This document shows positions 1 to 6,571 of a stretch of DNA of 42,521 bases, piece after piece. Position 1 is the first letter of the stretch. Every line of letters begins with the position of its first letter. The stretch is from positions 1-42,521 of IMG/VR virus record IMGVR_UViG_3300021170_000272. The stretch is one strand, 5' to 3'. The notes beneath the pieces are model-generated. The model was not told where the DNA came from. It worked only from the letters and a program-made list of their open reading frames with translations, and ran no database searches. The DNA is from a virus. A program made the translations under genes and the position numbers.

Positions 1-1
1 A

Positions 2-397
2 TGCAGGCTCAAGCAGGACTCCGTGGGCAGAGGATGGATGGAGCACCAATTCAAGAATTGCGCCACGGAGGAGGAGGCGAGGAAGGTGCTGGAGGAATTG
101 AGGCGTGGGCTTCCCCCTAAGCTGCATATTTTAGACCGGGAGTTCATGAAGGCCAAGGGAATGCCTGTTGTAGGCAGCGTGATCGGGAAATACAGCGACC
201 ATTTGCCGCCAGAGCCGCCGCTGCCAGCCGGGAGCTATTACGCATACCAAGCGAACCCCAACGCCGACTTTTGGTCGATATGCCAGATTTTGAAAAAGGG
301 CCGGGGCTGGCGGGAGCAGGGGTTCGGCACTTACAACACCAAGGAAGAAGCCCAGAAGATGTTCCTGAAGCTCGTGGCAATCGGGCACGTAAAGTGA
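2..397 (+). CDS. Hypothetical protein with two similar halves, 5' end cut by window edge
   Basis: No family recognised. The frame is open to the left edge, so the gene probably begins outside the window; an in-frame GTG at 23 is the only start codon seen near the edge. The protein contains an internal duplication. A segment reading RGW-x-E...ATEEEARKVLEEL near the beginning is echoed near the end by RGW-x-E...NTKEEAQKMFLKL, with a Cys a few residues before each RGW. This suggests two copies of a small alpha/beta module of about 45 residues, possibly with more upstream. It is convergent with the minus-strand membrane gene, with only 3 bp between their stop codons. Function unknown; I infer a small accessory phage protein. 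Confidence 0.6.
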   Translation, partial: CRLKQDSVGRGWMEHQFKNCATEEEARKVLEELRRGLPPKLHILDREFMKAKGMPVVGSVIGKYSDHLPPEPPLPAGSYYAYQANPNADFWSICQILKKGRGWREQGFGTYNTKEEAQKMFLKLVAIGHVK

Positions 398-400
398 GGG

Positions 401-844
401 CTAGTCGCTGTCCTGCGTGAAGGCGTTCCTGAGCATGCGCCAGAACACGTAGATAATTGCGGGGCTGATGTTCCCGAGCGCCATCAAGTAGACGCTGGCT
501 TCCCCGTAGATGTCGTGGTATCCGCAGTAAGGCAAGCTGAGGAAGCCGCCGAGCAACGAGCCCAGCCAGCCGAGGCACGAACGCACATTGGTCCCGTCGT
601 CGTCCCGCCCCGTGCGCTCGTTGCGCCCCATTTCCAGCCACCGTGTGACGGCGGCGAACCAAATGCAAAACCCGAACGGCCCCAGCACGCCGATAACGAC
701 CTTGAAGAACGTGTAGTCGGGCGGGTTCCAAGGATTGTCCCGCATGTATTCGAGATGCGCCCCGTAGACCATCCACAGGAGGATGAACGGGTAGAAGGCG
801 AGGAACAGCGTGATGAAGAACAGGCGGCTCAGGATATAGCTCAT
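401..844 (-). CDS. Small multi-pass membrane protein
   Basis: A 147-residue protein of unknown function. The N-terminus (MSYILSRLFFITLFLAFYPF) is strongly hydrophobic, and further hydrophobic stretches lie near residues 46-68, 92-106 and 116-135. That gives three or four predicted transmembrane segments, with a charged loop RNERTGRDDDG in the middle. The start codon overlaps the upstream gene's stop as ATGA, so it is translationally coupled and is the last gene of the minus-strand operon. It could alter the host membrane, for example in superinfection exclusion or lysis control, but nothing in the sequence decides this. Confidence 0.6.
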   Translation of the reverse strand: MSYILSRLFFITLFLAFYPFILLWMVYGAHLEYMRDNPWNPPDYTFFKVVIGVLGPFGFCIWFAAVTRWLEMGRNERTGRDDDGTNVRSCLGWLGSLLGGFLSLPYCGYHDIYGEASVYLMALGNISPAIIYVFWRMLRNAFTQDSD

Positions 845-1026
845 TGGGCAGCGTCCTTGCGGATTGTCCGGCGTTCATCCAGAGGACGCCATTCGCCGCA
901 GCAGGGACAGCGAAGCGGCGGATGCTGGTAGATAGTGAGGCGGAACTGCGGAGCCTCGGGGCATAGCCAAACGGCATAGCCGCCCCGAGGGGATTCGCAA
1001 TCGACGACGGTGTGGCAGTCCGGCAT
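841..1026 (-). CDS. Small cysteine-rich zinc-ribbon-like protein
   Basis: A 61-residue protein. The ATG at 1026 shares its A with the upstream gene's TAA stop (TAATG), the coupling used repeatedly in this phage. I prefer this start to longer in-frame ones. Cys and His residues occur in the N-terminal part (PDCHTVVDCE), mid-chain (LCPEAP) and in a CPCC knuckle followed by GEWRPLDERR. This suggests a structural metal site. No family recognised and the role is unknown. Confidence 0.55.
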   Translation of the reverse strand: MPDCHTVVDCESPRGGYAVWLCPEAPQFRLTIYQHPPLRCPCCGEWRPLDERRTIRKDAAQ

Positions 1027-1271
1027 TAGGACTTCGCCGCCGCCTTCACGGCCTTCGGGGACTTGTTGCCGTGCCATCTTTTGAGGCCAGCTTGGCGCAA
1101 TTTTTCGCGGGTCTCGGCGGACATGCGGCGGCGGGGCTTGGACGCAACGGGACCGCTGAGGACTGCGATTGCATTCTTGAGCCTCGTGACACGCTGGGCG
1201 GCGGGATGCGCAGCCAACTGAGTCTCGGCGGCTTGAAGCTCCAAACGAAGGGTACGTAGGGCGTTTGTCAT
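1026..1271 (-). CDS. Small basic protein with C-terminal RRRMSAETREKLRQAGLKRW motif
   Basis: An 81-residue, very basic protein. The N-terminal half looks like an amphipathic helix (LRTLRLELQAAETQLAAH). The C-terminal half carries an Arg/Lys-rich motif, RRRMSAETREKLRQ, of the kind often found as a DNA- or RNA-binding tail in small phage and bacterial proteins. The start at 1271 is chosen because a strong AAGGAGG lies at 1284-1278, 6 nt upstream. The frame stays open upstream to a TTG at 1544; that possible extension is described separately. A nucleic-acid-binding role is inferred from composition only. Confidence 0.55.
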   Translation of the reverse strand: MTNALRTLRLELQAAETQLAAHPAAQRVTRLKNAIAVLSGPVASKPRRRMSAETREKLRQAGLKRWHGNKSPKAVKAAAKS

Positions 1272-1524
1272 GTAATGCCTCCTTGGTCCGGAGAGTAACG
1301 CGGCAGGAGGCGTCGGGCCCAGTAGGACTTTGGGGCCAATTTTGGATAGGACTAATCCACGCGCATGCCGCTTCCACCTGCCTGTTTTATTCAGGCTCCC
1401 GCCCCGCAGCTTTACCCAGCCCCGTGCTTCACGCCAGCAGCCCACGGAGACAAGATATTGGTTCCATGTGATGCCGCACCGCCTGCAACGGGGATTGACG
1501 CCCCGGCGGTGCGGGCACCGCTCC
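1272..1524 (-). other. Gap with open frame: possible N-terminal extension or extra small gene
   Basis: These 253 bp between two minus-strand genes are open in the frame of the 81-residue basic protein, back to a TTG at 1544. The translated stretch contains CPH...CRRCG-I-TW, which resembles a small zinc knuckle, followed by a very basic segment. No stop separates it from the downstream protein. The perfect ribosome binding site just before ATG 1271 argues that the downstream protein is at least also made separately. It may be an overlapping or fused small gene; I cannot decide. Confidence 0.3.
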
Positions 1525-1737
1525 CTAAGCGTGGCGGGCTTCAATGTCCAGCCCCTCGTCCAAGATGCAGACGTTCAGGGTGACGACACTGATGCTGCGG
1601 GCATTGCTCTTGATGCATTCGAGGTACGCCCGCTCGGCGTCCGACCACACGCCCAAGACGATGCTCGGGCCAAGCGGCTCGTGCGCCTGCACGACGTAGA
1701 GCTTCATGTCGGGGTAGAGGAAGAACCGCTTGTTCAT
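1525..1737 (-). CDS. Hypothetical protein, 70 residues
   Basis: No family recognised. The start ATG at 1737 overlaps the stop of the LuxR-type gene in an ATGA arrangement, so the two are translationally coupled and probably cotranscribed. Sequence features are alternating beta-like segments (KRFFLYPDMKLYVVQAHE, SIVLGVWSD, SVVTLNVCILDE) around one helix (AERAYLECIKSN). This suggests a compact alpha/beta fold. It might be a partner of the DNA-binding protein encoded just before it, but that rests only on position. Confidence 0.5.
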   Translation of the reverse strand: MNKRFFLYPDMKLYVVQAHEPLGPSIVLGVWSDAERAYLECIKSNARSISVVTLNVCILDEGLDIEARHA

Positions 1738-2033
1738 GCCCCCACCATGCTTTTGCTCGGCACCGTGACAACGAGCGTGCGCTTCGTCGGATCGACGTAC
1801 TGCAACTCGTGGTGGAGCCCGGCTTTTGCGCACCAGACAATCAAGTCGTAGCGGCAGTTGATGCCGAGCTTGAAGTAAATGTTGTGGGCGTGGGTCTCGA
1901 CTGTCTTGGTGCTGAGGAACAACGTGAAGGCAATGCTCTTGATGCAGCCTCCGTGGGCGAGAAGCACTGCTATTTCTTCCTCTCGCTTCGTGAGGCTGAG
2001 CCTAATGGGCCTGCAAAACTTGTTGATGTTCAC
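1734..2033 (-). CDS. LuxR/NarL-type helix-turn-helix DNA-binding protein lacking a receiver
   Basis: A 99-residue transcription factor consisting essentially of one LuxR C-terminal-like (GerE) domain at about residues 14-70. It has the typical LTKREEEIAVLLAHG first helix, the IKSIAFTLFLSTKTVETHAHNIYFKLG scaffold and recognition helices, and a following short helix. Family members bind DNA as dimers and are normally fused to a receiver or sensor domain; none is present here. AGGAG lies about 12 nt upstream of ATG 2033. It heads a minus-strand operon ending at 401. A receiver-only protein is encoded near the other end of the window, so a split two-part regulator is possible (inference). Confidence 0.8.
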   Translation of the reverse strand: MNINKFCRPIRLSLTKREEEIAVLLAHGGCIKSIAFTLFLSTKTVETHAHNIYFKLGINCRYDLIVWCAKAGLHHELQYVDPTKRTLVVTVPSKSMVGA

Positions 2034-2152
2034 CGGGGTCTCCTGTTCAGGGCTTGGGGACAGGGAAGCCGGATTTGATTTAACAGCCTTGTTACTTTCT
2101 GAGGCTAACGCGGGGCCGGGGGGCCTCCGTCAAGCAAAAAAGCCCGAGGCAT

Positions 2153-2203
2153 AAAAAACGGGGCAGCGTTTGGACCGCTTCGTTGGAATGCGGTAGCTGC
2201 CCC
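2153..2203 (-). terminator. Rho-independent terminator, minus strand
   Basis: On the minus strand, GGGGCAGC (2203-2196) pairs with GCTGCCCC (2167-2160). An inner stem, ACCGC/GCGGT, lies at 2194-2190 and 2178-2174. The hairpin is followed by six T residues (2158-2153). It lies just after the stop of the 2324-2632 gene and would end the upstream minus-strand operon. Confidence 0.8.
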
Positions 2204-2323
2204 GGTGTTCGGTTTTACGTTGTTACCAATGCTTTAGGTATGCAGGAAACTGCCGTGGAGTTTTCGCTGCGGGAAGTGCGCATGCCCGGCCTTGCGGTTG
2301 CGGGCGCTCCACGGCTTCCTCGG

Positions 2324-2632
2324 TTAAGGCGTTATAAATCTCGGATCGTCGATCCCGAAAACTTCCGCGCTTGCCTTGCTGTGCAGGGCATACCATCGGC
2401 CGTCGATCCTGACGGCAGCGGCACCGTCCTCCAGCGAGTTCAGGCGGTTGTATGTAGAGTCCTTATTGAAGCGCATGCGGGCTTGGATTTCGGGCGGCAG
2501 GGAGCCGGGATGCCTCACGAGGTCGAGCCACAGCGCATGGCGGTCCCATCCCTGCGGGCTCCGGCTGCGCAATTGCGCCTCCCGGTTATACGCCCTCATC
2601 TGTTCGATTGTCATGCTGCGGTACTTTCCCAT
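2324..2632 (-). CDS. Hypothetical protein, possible winged-helix domain
   Basis: A 102-residue protein. ATG 2632 shares its A with the preceding TAA stop, hence the choice over a longer in-frame start. The N-terminus (GKYRSMTIEQMRAYNREAQLRSRS) is a charged helix. The central part (WLDLVRHPGSLPPEIQARM...TYNRLNSLEDGAAAVRIDGRWYAL) reads like helix-helix-helix-wing, as in winged-helix DNA-binding proteins. It is the last gene before the minus-strand terminator. Function is inferred from shape only and no specific family was recognised. Confidence 0.5.
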   Translation of the reverse strand: MGKYRSMTIEQMRAYNREAQLRSRSPQGWDRHALWLDLVRHPGSLPPEIQARMRFNKDSTYNRLNSLEDGAAAVRIDGRWYALHSKASAEVFGIDDPRFITP

Positions 2633-2841
2633 TATCCCTGCCCCCACAACTTGCTGCACTTCATGATCTGGCGGACTTGGTCCTCCCGCCATTCGTAGGT
2701 GAATATGGCGCAGTCGCCGTCCTCGTAGAGCTTGCTGACGGCGTCCAGCGCACGCTTTGTCTGGATGGGATTTAGGGCCTTAAGCTTGGGGGCCGCTTTT
2801 TTCTGGATAGGCTGACGCCGGGGATTGGATTTCTTGCGCAT
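2632..2841 (-). CDS. Small basic hypothetical protein
   Basis: A 69-residue protein. ATG 2841 overlaps the previous gene's stop as TAATG. The N-terminal 30 residues are highly basic and lysine-rich (RKKSNPRRQPIQKKAAPKLK). The C-terminal part (TKRALDAVSKLYEDGDCAIFTYEWREDQVRQIMKC) looks like two helices around a short strand. It sits between two winged-helix-like genes in one operon. No family recognised; a nucleic-acid- or protein-binding adaptor is conceivable. Confidence 0.5.
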   Translation of the reverse strand: MRKKSNPRRQPIQKKAAPKLKALNPIQTKRALDAVSKLYEDGDCAIFTYEWREDQVRQIMKCSKLWGQG

Positions 2842-3212
2842 TAGAAGTACCTCGTGAGCAGCTTCACTACGTGGCAGCCGCCACGGAGTTCGCCCGTCTT
2901 GCGGCATACGTCCATGCCGCAAAGTTCCGTGAGCCGGGGCGCAAATTGGTTGCGGTTAGGCAGTCCCAGTATCTCGGCGATCTCATGGCTCGTGAGGCCC
3001 ATGGGATGCTGGCGCAATAGATCGACCAGCGTCGTGTACATCTGCTGGCGGCCGAGCTTAGCTTTCTCGAATGCCAATACGGATGCCAAGGCGTTCCCGT
3101 GCTTCGCTGCGCAGATGTCGTCGGGCAGCGGATGCCGCTTGGCGGCTTTTCCCCTGCCGGGGGCCGTCGCATCTTCAAAAATTGTTTCTGTTGCAGTATT
3201 TGGTTCCATCAT
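2841..3212 (-). CDS. Putative winged helix-turn-helix regulator
   Basis: A 123-residue protein. The start is placed at the first of two tandem ATG codons (3212, 3209) because AAGGAG lies at 3223-3218. The C-terminal 65 residues (TLVDLLRQHPMGLTSHEIAEILGLPNRNQFAPRLTEL...TRYF) have the helix, turn, recognition-helix and wing pattern of phage wHTH regulators that switch gene expression. The N-terminus is polar and probably disordered. Heading a three-gene minus-strand operon next to the divergent control region, it could regulate early transcription. That is inference. Confidence 0.55.
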   Translation of the reverse strand: MMEPNTATETIFEDATAPGRGKAAKRHPLPDDICAAKHGNALASVLAFEKAKLGRQQMYTTLVDLLRQHPMGLTSHEIAEILGLPNRNQFAPRLTELCGMDVCRKTGELRGGCHVVKLLTRYF

Positions 3213-3224
3213 CGTTGCTCCTTG

Positions 3225-3251
3225 GCCCCGGCTCGTAACCGGGGCTTTTTT
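3225..3251 (+). terminator. Terminator-like hairpin facing the plus strand
   Basis: GCCCCGG (3225-3231) and CCGGGGC (3239-3245) form a 7 bp stem with a 7 nt loop, followed by TTTTTT. It has the form of a Rho-independent terminator for plus-strand transcription, although no plus-strand gene lies immediately upstream. On the minus strand it falls in the leader just before the 2841-3212 gene, where it might protect or attenuate the mRNA. Confidence 0.55.
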
Positions 3252-3357
3252 ATTTCCAAATTTGCGGCTGCGGTTGCCATCCACGTAACGGGTTATCCCC
3301 GCAGCCTGTGATCGCACCAAGCGCCCATGGAGCGCCCCCGCTTAGGTGCCATATGCC

Positions 3358-3516
3358 TTAGAAATATTCGAACTTCAGCGCCCGAAGCTCTACCAATGAT
3401 TCGAGTAGCGACTCCATGACGCCCTTGCTGACGACGCAGTCCCGTTGATCCCTTTCGGCATCGAGCAACTCCTGCCTCGCCGTTTCCTCCACCCAAGCCA
3501 TCTCCCGGCGGCCCAT
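3358..3516 (-). CDS. Small helical hypothetical protein
   Basis: A 52-residue acidic, largely helical protein (MGRREMAWVEETARQELLDAERDQ...). ATG 3516 overlaps the previous gene's TAA (TAATG), which sets the start. It is the second gene of a two-gene minus-strand unit that begins at 3689. No family recognised. Confidence 0.45.
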   Translation of the reverse strand: MGRREMAWVEETARQELLDAERDQRDCVVSKGVMESLLESLVELRALKFEYF

Positions 3517-3689
3517 TAGAGCGACCCCGTTTCTTCGAACAGCTTCGTCCAGTAGGCCTTCCAGTCGCTCATTGCCGGGTAGGCGAGGCTTACGGCCGGC
3601 TGGTGCTGGGGCATCGCCATGCGCCTCGGCGACTCCCGTTCGTCTATCTCGCACTGCAATCCTTCTATCCATTCCTTTGTTGCGCTCAT
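3516..3689 (-). CDS. Small hypothetical protein
   Basis: A 57-residue protein. The start at 3689 is supported by AAGGAGA at 3703-3697, 7 nt upstream; longer in-frame readings upstream lack a binding site and pass through the control region. The sequence is polar with a short aromatic C-terminal helix (AMSDWKAYWTKLFEETG). It is the first gene transcribed leftward from the divergent region, so it is probably an early product. Function unknown. Confidence 0.5.
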   Translation of the reverse strand: MSATKEWIEGLQCEIDERESPRRMAMPQHQPAVSLAYPAMSDWKAYWTKLFEETGSL

Positions 3690-3971
3690 CGTCGGGTCTC
3701 CTTGTTTGGGAAGCCTTACTAAAGCTTCCTCACCTAAGGGTTCGGAATTGGGCCTTTTGCGGGAGTTATCAAACTCGCGGAATCTTTCATGCGAAGGTCG
3801 AGGGCAGATGTCAGTGAACGGGAAAATCTGACTTTCAAACGTAGGGTGTCGGGTCATTGCAAGATGACTTCGGGGCGGTTGCCTATCTCGCCGCCCCACT
3901 CTTTTACTCCGGCAGGGATGGCGGCCTCGACAACCGTGACAGTTAAAGAGAGCAAGACTGAGAGATAGGAA
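3690..3971. promoter_or_regulatory. Divergent intergenic control region with candidate operator
   Basis: These 282 bp separate the leftward small-gene operon from the rightward replication operon. An inverted repeat GAGTT-ATCA-AACTC lies at 3763-3776 in a local AT-rich patch and is a candidate repressor site. A second inverted repeat, GGGGCGG (3872-3878) with CCGCCCC (3891-3897), lies nearer the initiator gene. A weak promoter-like TTGCCT/TTTTAC pair with a 17 bp spacer spans about 3879-3907. No strong consensus promoter is visible, so expression may need a phage- or host-specific factor. Confidence 0.45.
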
Positions 3972-5048
3972 ATGACAAAAGAAGAAACGAAAGCATTGGT
4001 TGAGCGCGTGCGCAAGGCCAAGAACCGGGAAGTGATGTCGGAGTTCATCCGCATCGGGCAGTCGGACTTATATGATTGGCAGGAAACCCGCCGTGCGGTG
4101 CTGAAGGAGATCGCCTTCCTTCAGGTCAACGACGAACGGACCAAGGTGCCCGAAGGCAGCCCATATAAGGGCGACTACGTGGGCTGGTGCTACGCCAGCC
4201 AGAAGTTCATAGCATGCCGCGTGGGCTGCGGGGAACGCTGGGTCAGGGATTGCGTAGGGGTCTTCGAGCAGGACGGCGTCATCGAGACCCGCAGTTGGGT
4301 TGACCATCTGGGCTACCCGCACAAGGAATACCACGTGAAGGAAGACGTGGTGACGGCGCACCAGCGCCCCAAGGATTACCTCGAAGAAGGCCGCAACCGG
4401 CCGCAGCGCGGCGGCAACAAGAAAGCCAACGCCGGGTCGTTCAAGAAGGGCAACAAGGCTCGGAGCCATAGGAACAGTCAGCCGTTGCCACAGGAACAGT
4501 CAGCCGATAGCCATAGGAACGGTCAGGCGAATGCCATAGGAACTGTCAGCCGTGAGCCACAGGAACACCCAGCCGTTAGCGATACGGCTGACAGTTCCGT
4601 GAAGCCCGTTGTATTTCAGCCCGTAGCTCCGGTCGCTTCGCTCCCTGCGCATTCAGCGGGTTTCGTTTCTAGCGAGTCCAGTACAGCACGAGTAGAAGCT
4701 AGTGCCGCCGTGCGGCGGGACGGGCAAGGCTCTGCGGGTTGCTCGTCTAGTTCAAAAACTGAAAAACCCATGGGGTCTGTTGCCCAAGAGCGTAAGCCCC
4801 TGCCCAATAGGCTCTGCTACCCAGAAGCCTTCAAGGACTGGAAGCCCGGCATGCGGGTGCCCAAGTGCAAACGCTGCTCTGCCAACCTGCACCCCAACGA
4901 GAACCACGTCTGCGAAGGCTACGTGCCCCAGCTTCCGGCCCGCGACCCCGAGCTACGTGAAGCCCAGCACGACTCCATGCGACAGGAGATCAATGGCCGC
5001 CGCCAAGCGCGGCGTCAAGAGCTTGAGGTTCAGGACATGGAATTTTAG
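3972..5048 (+). CDS. Replication initiator protein candidate (lambda O-like layout)
   Basis: A 358-residue protein. The N-terminal third has a helix-turn-helix/wing-like region (about residues 70-125, YVGWCYASQKFIACRVGCGERWVRDCVGVFEQDGVIETR...YHV), comparable to phage replication proteins that bind the origin. A low-complexity middle (about 145-290, rich in Ser, Gln, His and Asn) follows. A C-terminal Cys/His cluster (CKRCSANLHPNENHVC) is likely to bind zinc. The middle is encoded by repeated DNA: five direct iterons and one inverted copy that change reading frame from copy to copy. The DNA is therefore the conserved element, exactly as when an origin lies inside an initiator gene. It is the first gene of the rightward operon. 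No ATPase or polymerase motif is present. The initiator role is inferred from HTH plus iterons. Confidence 0.65.
   Translation: MTKEETKALVERVRKAKNREVMSEFIRIGQSDLYDWQETRRAVLKEIAFLQVNDERTKVPEGSPYKGDYVGWCYASQKFIACRVGCGERWVRDCVGVFEQDGVIETRSWVDHLGYPHKEYHVKEDVVTAHQRPKDYLEEGRNRPQRGGNKKANAGSFKKGNKARSHRNSQPLPQEQSADSHRNGQANAIGTVSREPQEHPAVSDTADSSVKPVVFQPVAPVASLPAHSAGFVSSESSTARVEASAAVRRDGQGSAGCSSSSKTEKPMGSVAQERKPLPNRLCYPEAFKDWKPGMRVPKCKRCSANLHPNENHVCEGYVPQLPARDPELREAQHDSMRQEINGRRQARRQELEVQDMEF
4465..4599. repeat. Iteron array, candidate replication origin
   Basis: Five direct copies of a 20 bp repeat with consensus GCCAYAGGAACNGTCAGCCG begin at 4465, 4487, 4510, 4533 and 4556, i.e. spaced 22, 23, 23 and 23 bp (about two helical turns). 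A sixth, inverted copy (CGGCTGACAGTTCCG) lies at 4585-4599. The third copy ends GGCG and the fifth has ACCC for NGTC; the rest match closely. Spacing not divisible by three means each copy is read in a shifted frame, so selection appears to act on DNA. The arrangement resembles iteron origins of plasmids and lambdoid phages. Confidence 0.85.
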
Positions 5049-5309
5049 TCCTGACCCGAGGATAGACCGAAACCCTCATGCCATGCTCATCGCTCGCATT
5101 GCGAGCGTTACGCCCGTAAGGGCGAAAAGGAGCCGCTGGGTTAGCGGTCGTCAACCAATGCAACCACAAACACCAAAACAAACAACAACGGCCAACGGGA
5201 GGGAGCCCCGGCTCCCTCGTCCATCATTGCGAGGCATAGGCCTATGCCAACGCCGAAGTTTCCCGACTACCGGGTATCTAATTAGGAAGGCTTTCTAAGG
5301 CTAACGAAC
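5049..5309 (+). other. Hairpin-rich non-coding region with an A/C-only tract
   Basis: No convincing gene. Perfect inverted repeats follow one another: CGCTCGC-ATT-GCGAGCG (5091-5107), CGCCC-GTAA-GGGCG (5111-5124), CCGCT-GGGTT-AGCGG (5133-5147), GAGGGAGCC-CC-GGCTCCCTC (5199-5218) and the 16 bp palindrome GGCATAGGCCTATGCC (5233-5248). Between the third and fourth lies a strongly strand-biased tract (about 5160-5189) made only of A and C. It could be part of the replication region (for example a single-strand initiation or primase-loading site) or a structured leader RNA of the downstream operon. Confidence 0.5.
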
Positions 5310-5522
5310 ATGAGCGTATTGGACATACAACTGGAAGACGCCCGGCAGGCATTGCGGGCGAGCAAGAAGGGGCTGACAGTCAGCGGCCTCGGCAAGAAGA
5401 CGGGCATGCCCTACCACACGGCCTTCAAGGTCGTGCAGATGCTCCGGGTAGCGGGCGAGATCGAAGCCGCAGGATTCGTACCCACTGGCACGCATCAGGC
5501 GCAGGCATGGAGGCTGAAGTAA
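5310..5522 (+). CDS. Small winged-helix-like DNA-binding protein
   Basis: A 70-residue protein, essentially one predicted winged helix: helix (LEDARQALRASKKGLTVSGL), turn and recognition helix (KKTGMPYHTAFKVVQMLRVAGEIEAAG), then a short beta wing ending WRLK. This matches the shape of small MarR- or ArsR-like single domains seen in phage early regions. Its stop overlaps the next start (TAATG). It probably regulates transcription or assists replication; the specific family is not recognised. Confidence 0.6.
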   Translation: MSVLDIQLEDARQALRASKKGLTVSGLGKKTGMPYHTAFKVVQMLRVAGEIEAAGFVPTGTHQAQAWRLK

Positions 5523-5872
5523 TGCCGCCGCTAAAGCAAACGTTGGCCCCGGCGACGATCAAGCAGTACCGATGCCGCCTGCGGAGCGCCATCGCCGCTG
5601 GGCATGCGCAGCAGGCGGAATGGCTCACGAAAAGGCTTGGCCCGCATGCCGAGAACCTCGGACTCCGACGACCGAAGGGCGGCCCGCTCAAGCCCGTCAC
5701 AATCAAGAATTACAGCCAGCAATTGTGCAGCAGCCGCATCGCGCTGGAATTGATCGAAGGGGGCCACATGGAGCAATACCGCGAAAGCTGGCTGACCCCG
5801 GAATACGAAAGCGGGCTTAGGCAGGACATCGCGAGGCTCGAAGCCCGGCTGGCAGCACAGGAGAACGAATAA
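5522..5872 (+). CDS. Hypothetical protein, 116 residues
   Basis: ATG 5522 is preferred to ATG 5507 because GGAGG at 5508-5512 lies 9 nt upstream and the start overlaps the previous stop (TAATG). The protein has two similar TIKxYxxxL-type segments (APATIKQYRCRLRSAI and PVTIKNYSQQLCSSRI), which suggests an internal repeat of a helical unit. A C-terminal coiled-coil-like helix (LRQDIARLEARLAAQENE) follows. No family recognised; the arginine-rich helices could contact nucleic acid. Confidence 0.5.
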   Translation: MPPLKQTLAPATIKQYRCRLRSAIAAGHAQQAEWLTKRLGPHAENLGLRRPKGGPLKPVTIKNYSQQLCSSRIALELIEGGHMEQYRESWLTPEYESGLRQDIARLEARLAAQENE

Positions 5873-6216
5873 TGCCCGAACGCAACGAAGTGAACGAGGC
5901 ATGCGACCGGGTGGTGGACGCAAGCAACAGGATCATCAGATGCAAGCTGCACCCTAAAGCCGACCTGTGCTACACGGAGTTCTCCAGCGGCCCTTATGCT
6001 GGCACCGTATCATGCGCCGACTGCGCGCTGGGGCGCACCCCGAGTCGCCGATCTACAGATAGCGGACTTAAGCTCCGCATCACCGATGAGCGGCTTGGTG
6101 AAATAGCCCAGAGCGTCTACAACCTCATCGAGCACGGCAATCCCTATGACCCCACACGTTCATGGAACGAAGCAGTAGCGATCCTCCGCAAATTGCTGGA
6201 GGGAGCCCGTGGGTAA
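5872..6216 (+). CDS. Hypothetical protein with Cys/His cluster
   Basis: A 114-residue protein starting on a TAATG overlap with the previous gene, with AGGAG 9 nt upstream. The N-terminal half contains C-x-LH...LC...C-x-x-C (CKLHPKADLCY, SCADC), which could be a zinc site. The C-terminal half is a helical segment (ITDERLGEIAQSVYNLIEHG...NEAVAILRKLLEG). No family recognised. Its end overlaps the next gene by 8 bp. Confidence 0.5.
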   Translation: MPERNEVNEACDRVVDASNRIIRCKLHPKADLCYTEFSSGPYAGTVSCADCALGRTPSRRSTDSGLKLRITDERLGEIAQSVYNLIEHGNPYDPTRSWNEAVAILRKLLEGARG

Positions 6217-6502
6217 ATTCAGAACATTCGAGCAGCGTGTTGAAGCCATGGACGAATACATTTCGTTCAAGGTGAACAACTACTGGCTCATCGACAAAGA
6301 GAAGAAGGAGTTCCTAACCGACCGTCTGGCTCACATGTGCTTGTTTGACCTTGCGCACTCCTGCTACTTCGCCGGATACCACGCCTCAAAACAGGAAATG
6401 AAGCTGCCTACGCAAAAGGATTACGTGTTCCTGCCTGATGCTCCGGGTCGCGCAGGTTCCAGCGGGAAATGGGTTCTCAGGGACAATTGGGACAAGGGTT
6501 AG
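6209..6502 (+). CDS. Hypothetical protein, 97 residues
   Basis: A GTG start at 6209 is chosen because a strong GGAGG lies at 6199-6203, while the gene overlaps the end of the previous one by 8 bp. The sequence is mainly helical with many aromatic residues (MDEYISFKVNNYWLIDKEKKEF, HMCLFDLAHSCYFAGYHASKQ). No family recognised. It belongs to the chain of closely packed early genes. Confidence 0.5.
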   Translation: MGKFRTFEQRVEAMDEYISFKVNNYWLIDKEKKEFLTDRLAHMCLFDLAHSCYFAGYHASKQEMKLPTQKDYVFLPDAPGRAGSSGKWVLRDNWDKG

Positions 6503-6519
6503 GCTTCACGGGCCTACGA

Positions 6520-6545
6520 ATGCCTCGGCCCTTTGAGCGAGGCAT
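6520..6545 (+). other. Intercistronic hairpin
   Basis: ATGCCTCG (6520-6527) and CGAGGCAT (6538-6545) form an 8 bp stem with a 10 nt loop in the 69 bp gap between two early genes. No T tract follows, so it is more likely an mRNA processing or stability element than a terminator. Confidence 0.4.
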
Positions 6546-6571
6546 GCATCTAAATAGCAGAGGCATACGAC

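Noticed and set aside
4465-4599. CRISPR array
   Set aside because: The repeats are 20 bp with only 2-3 bp between them; there are no spacers and no cas genes.
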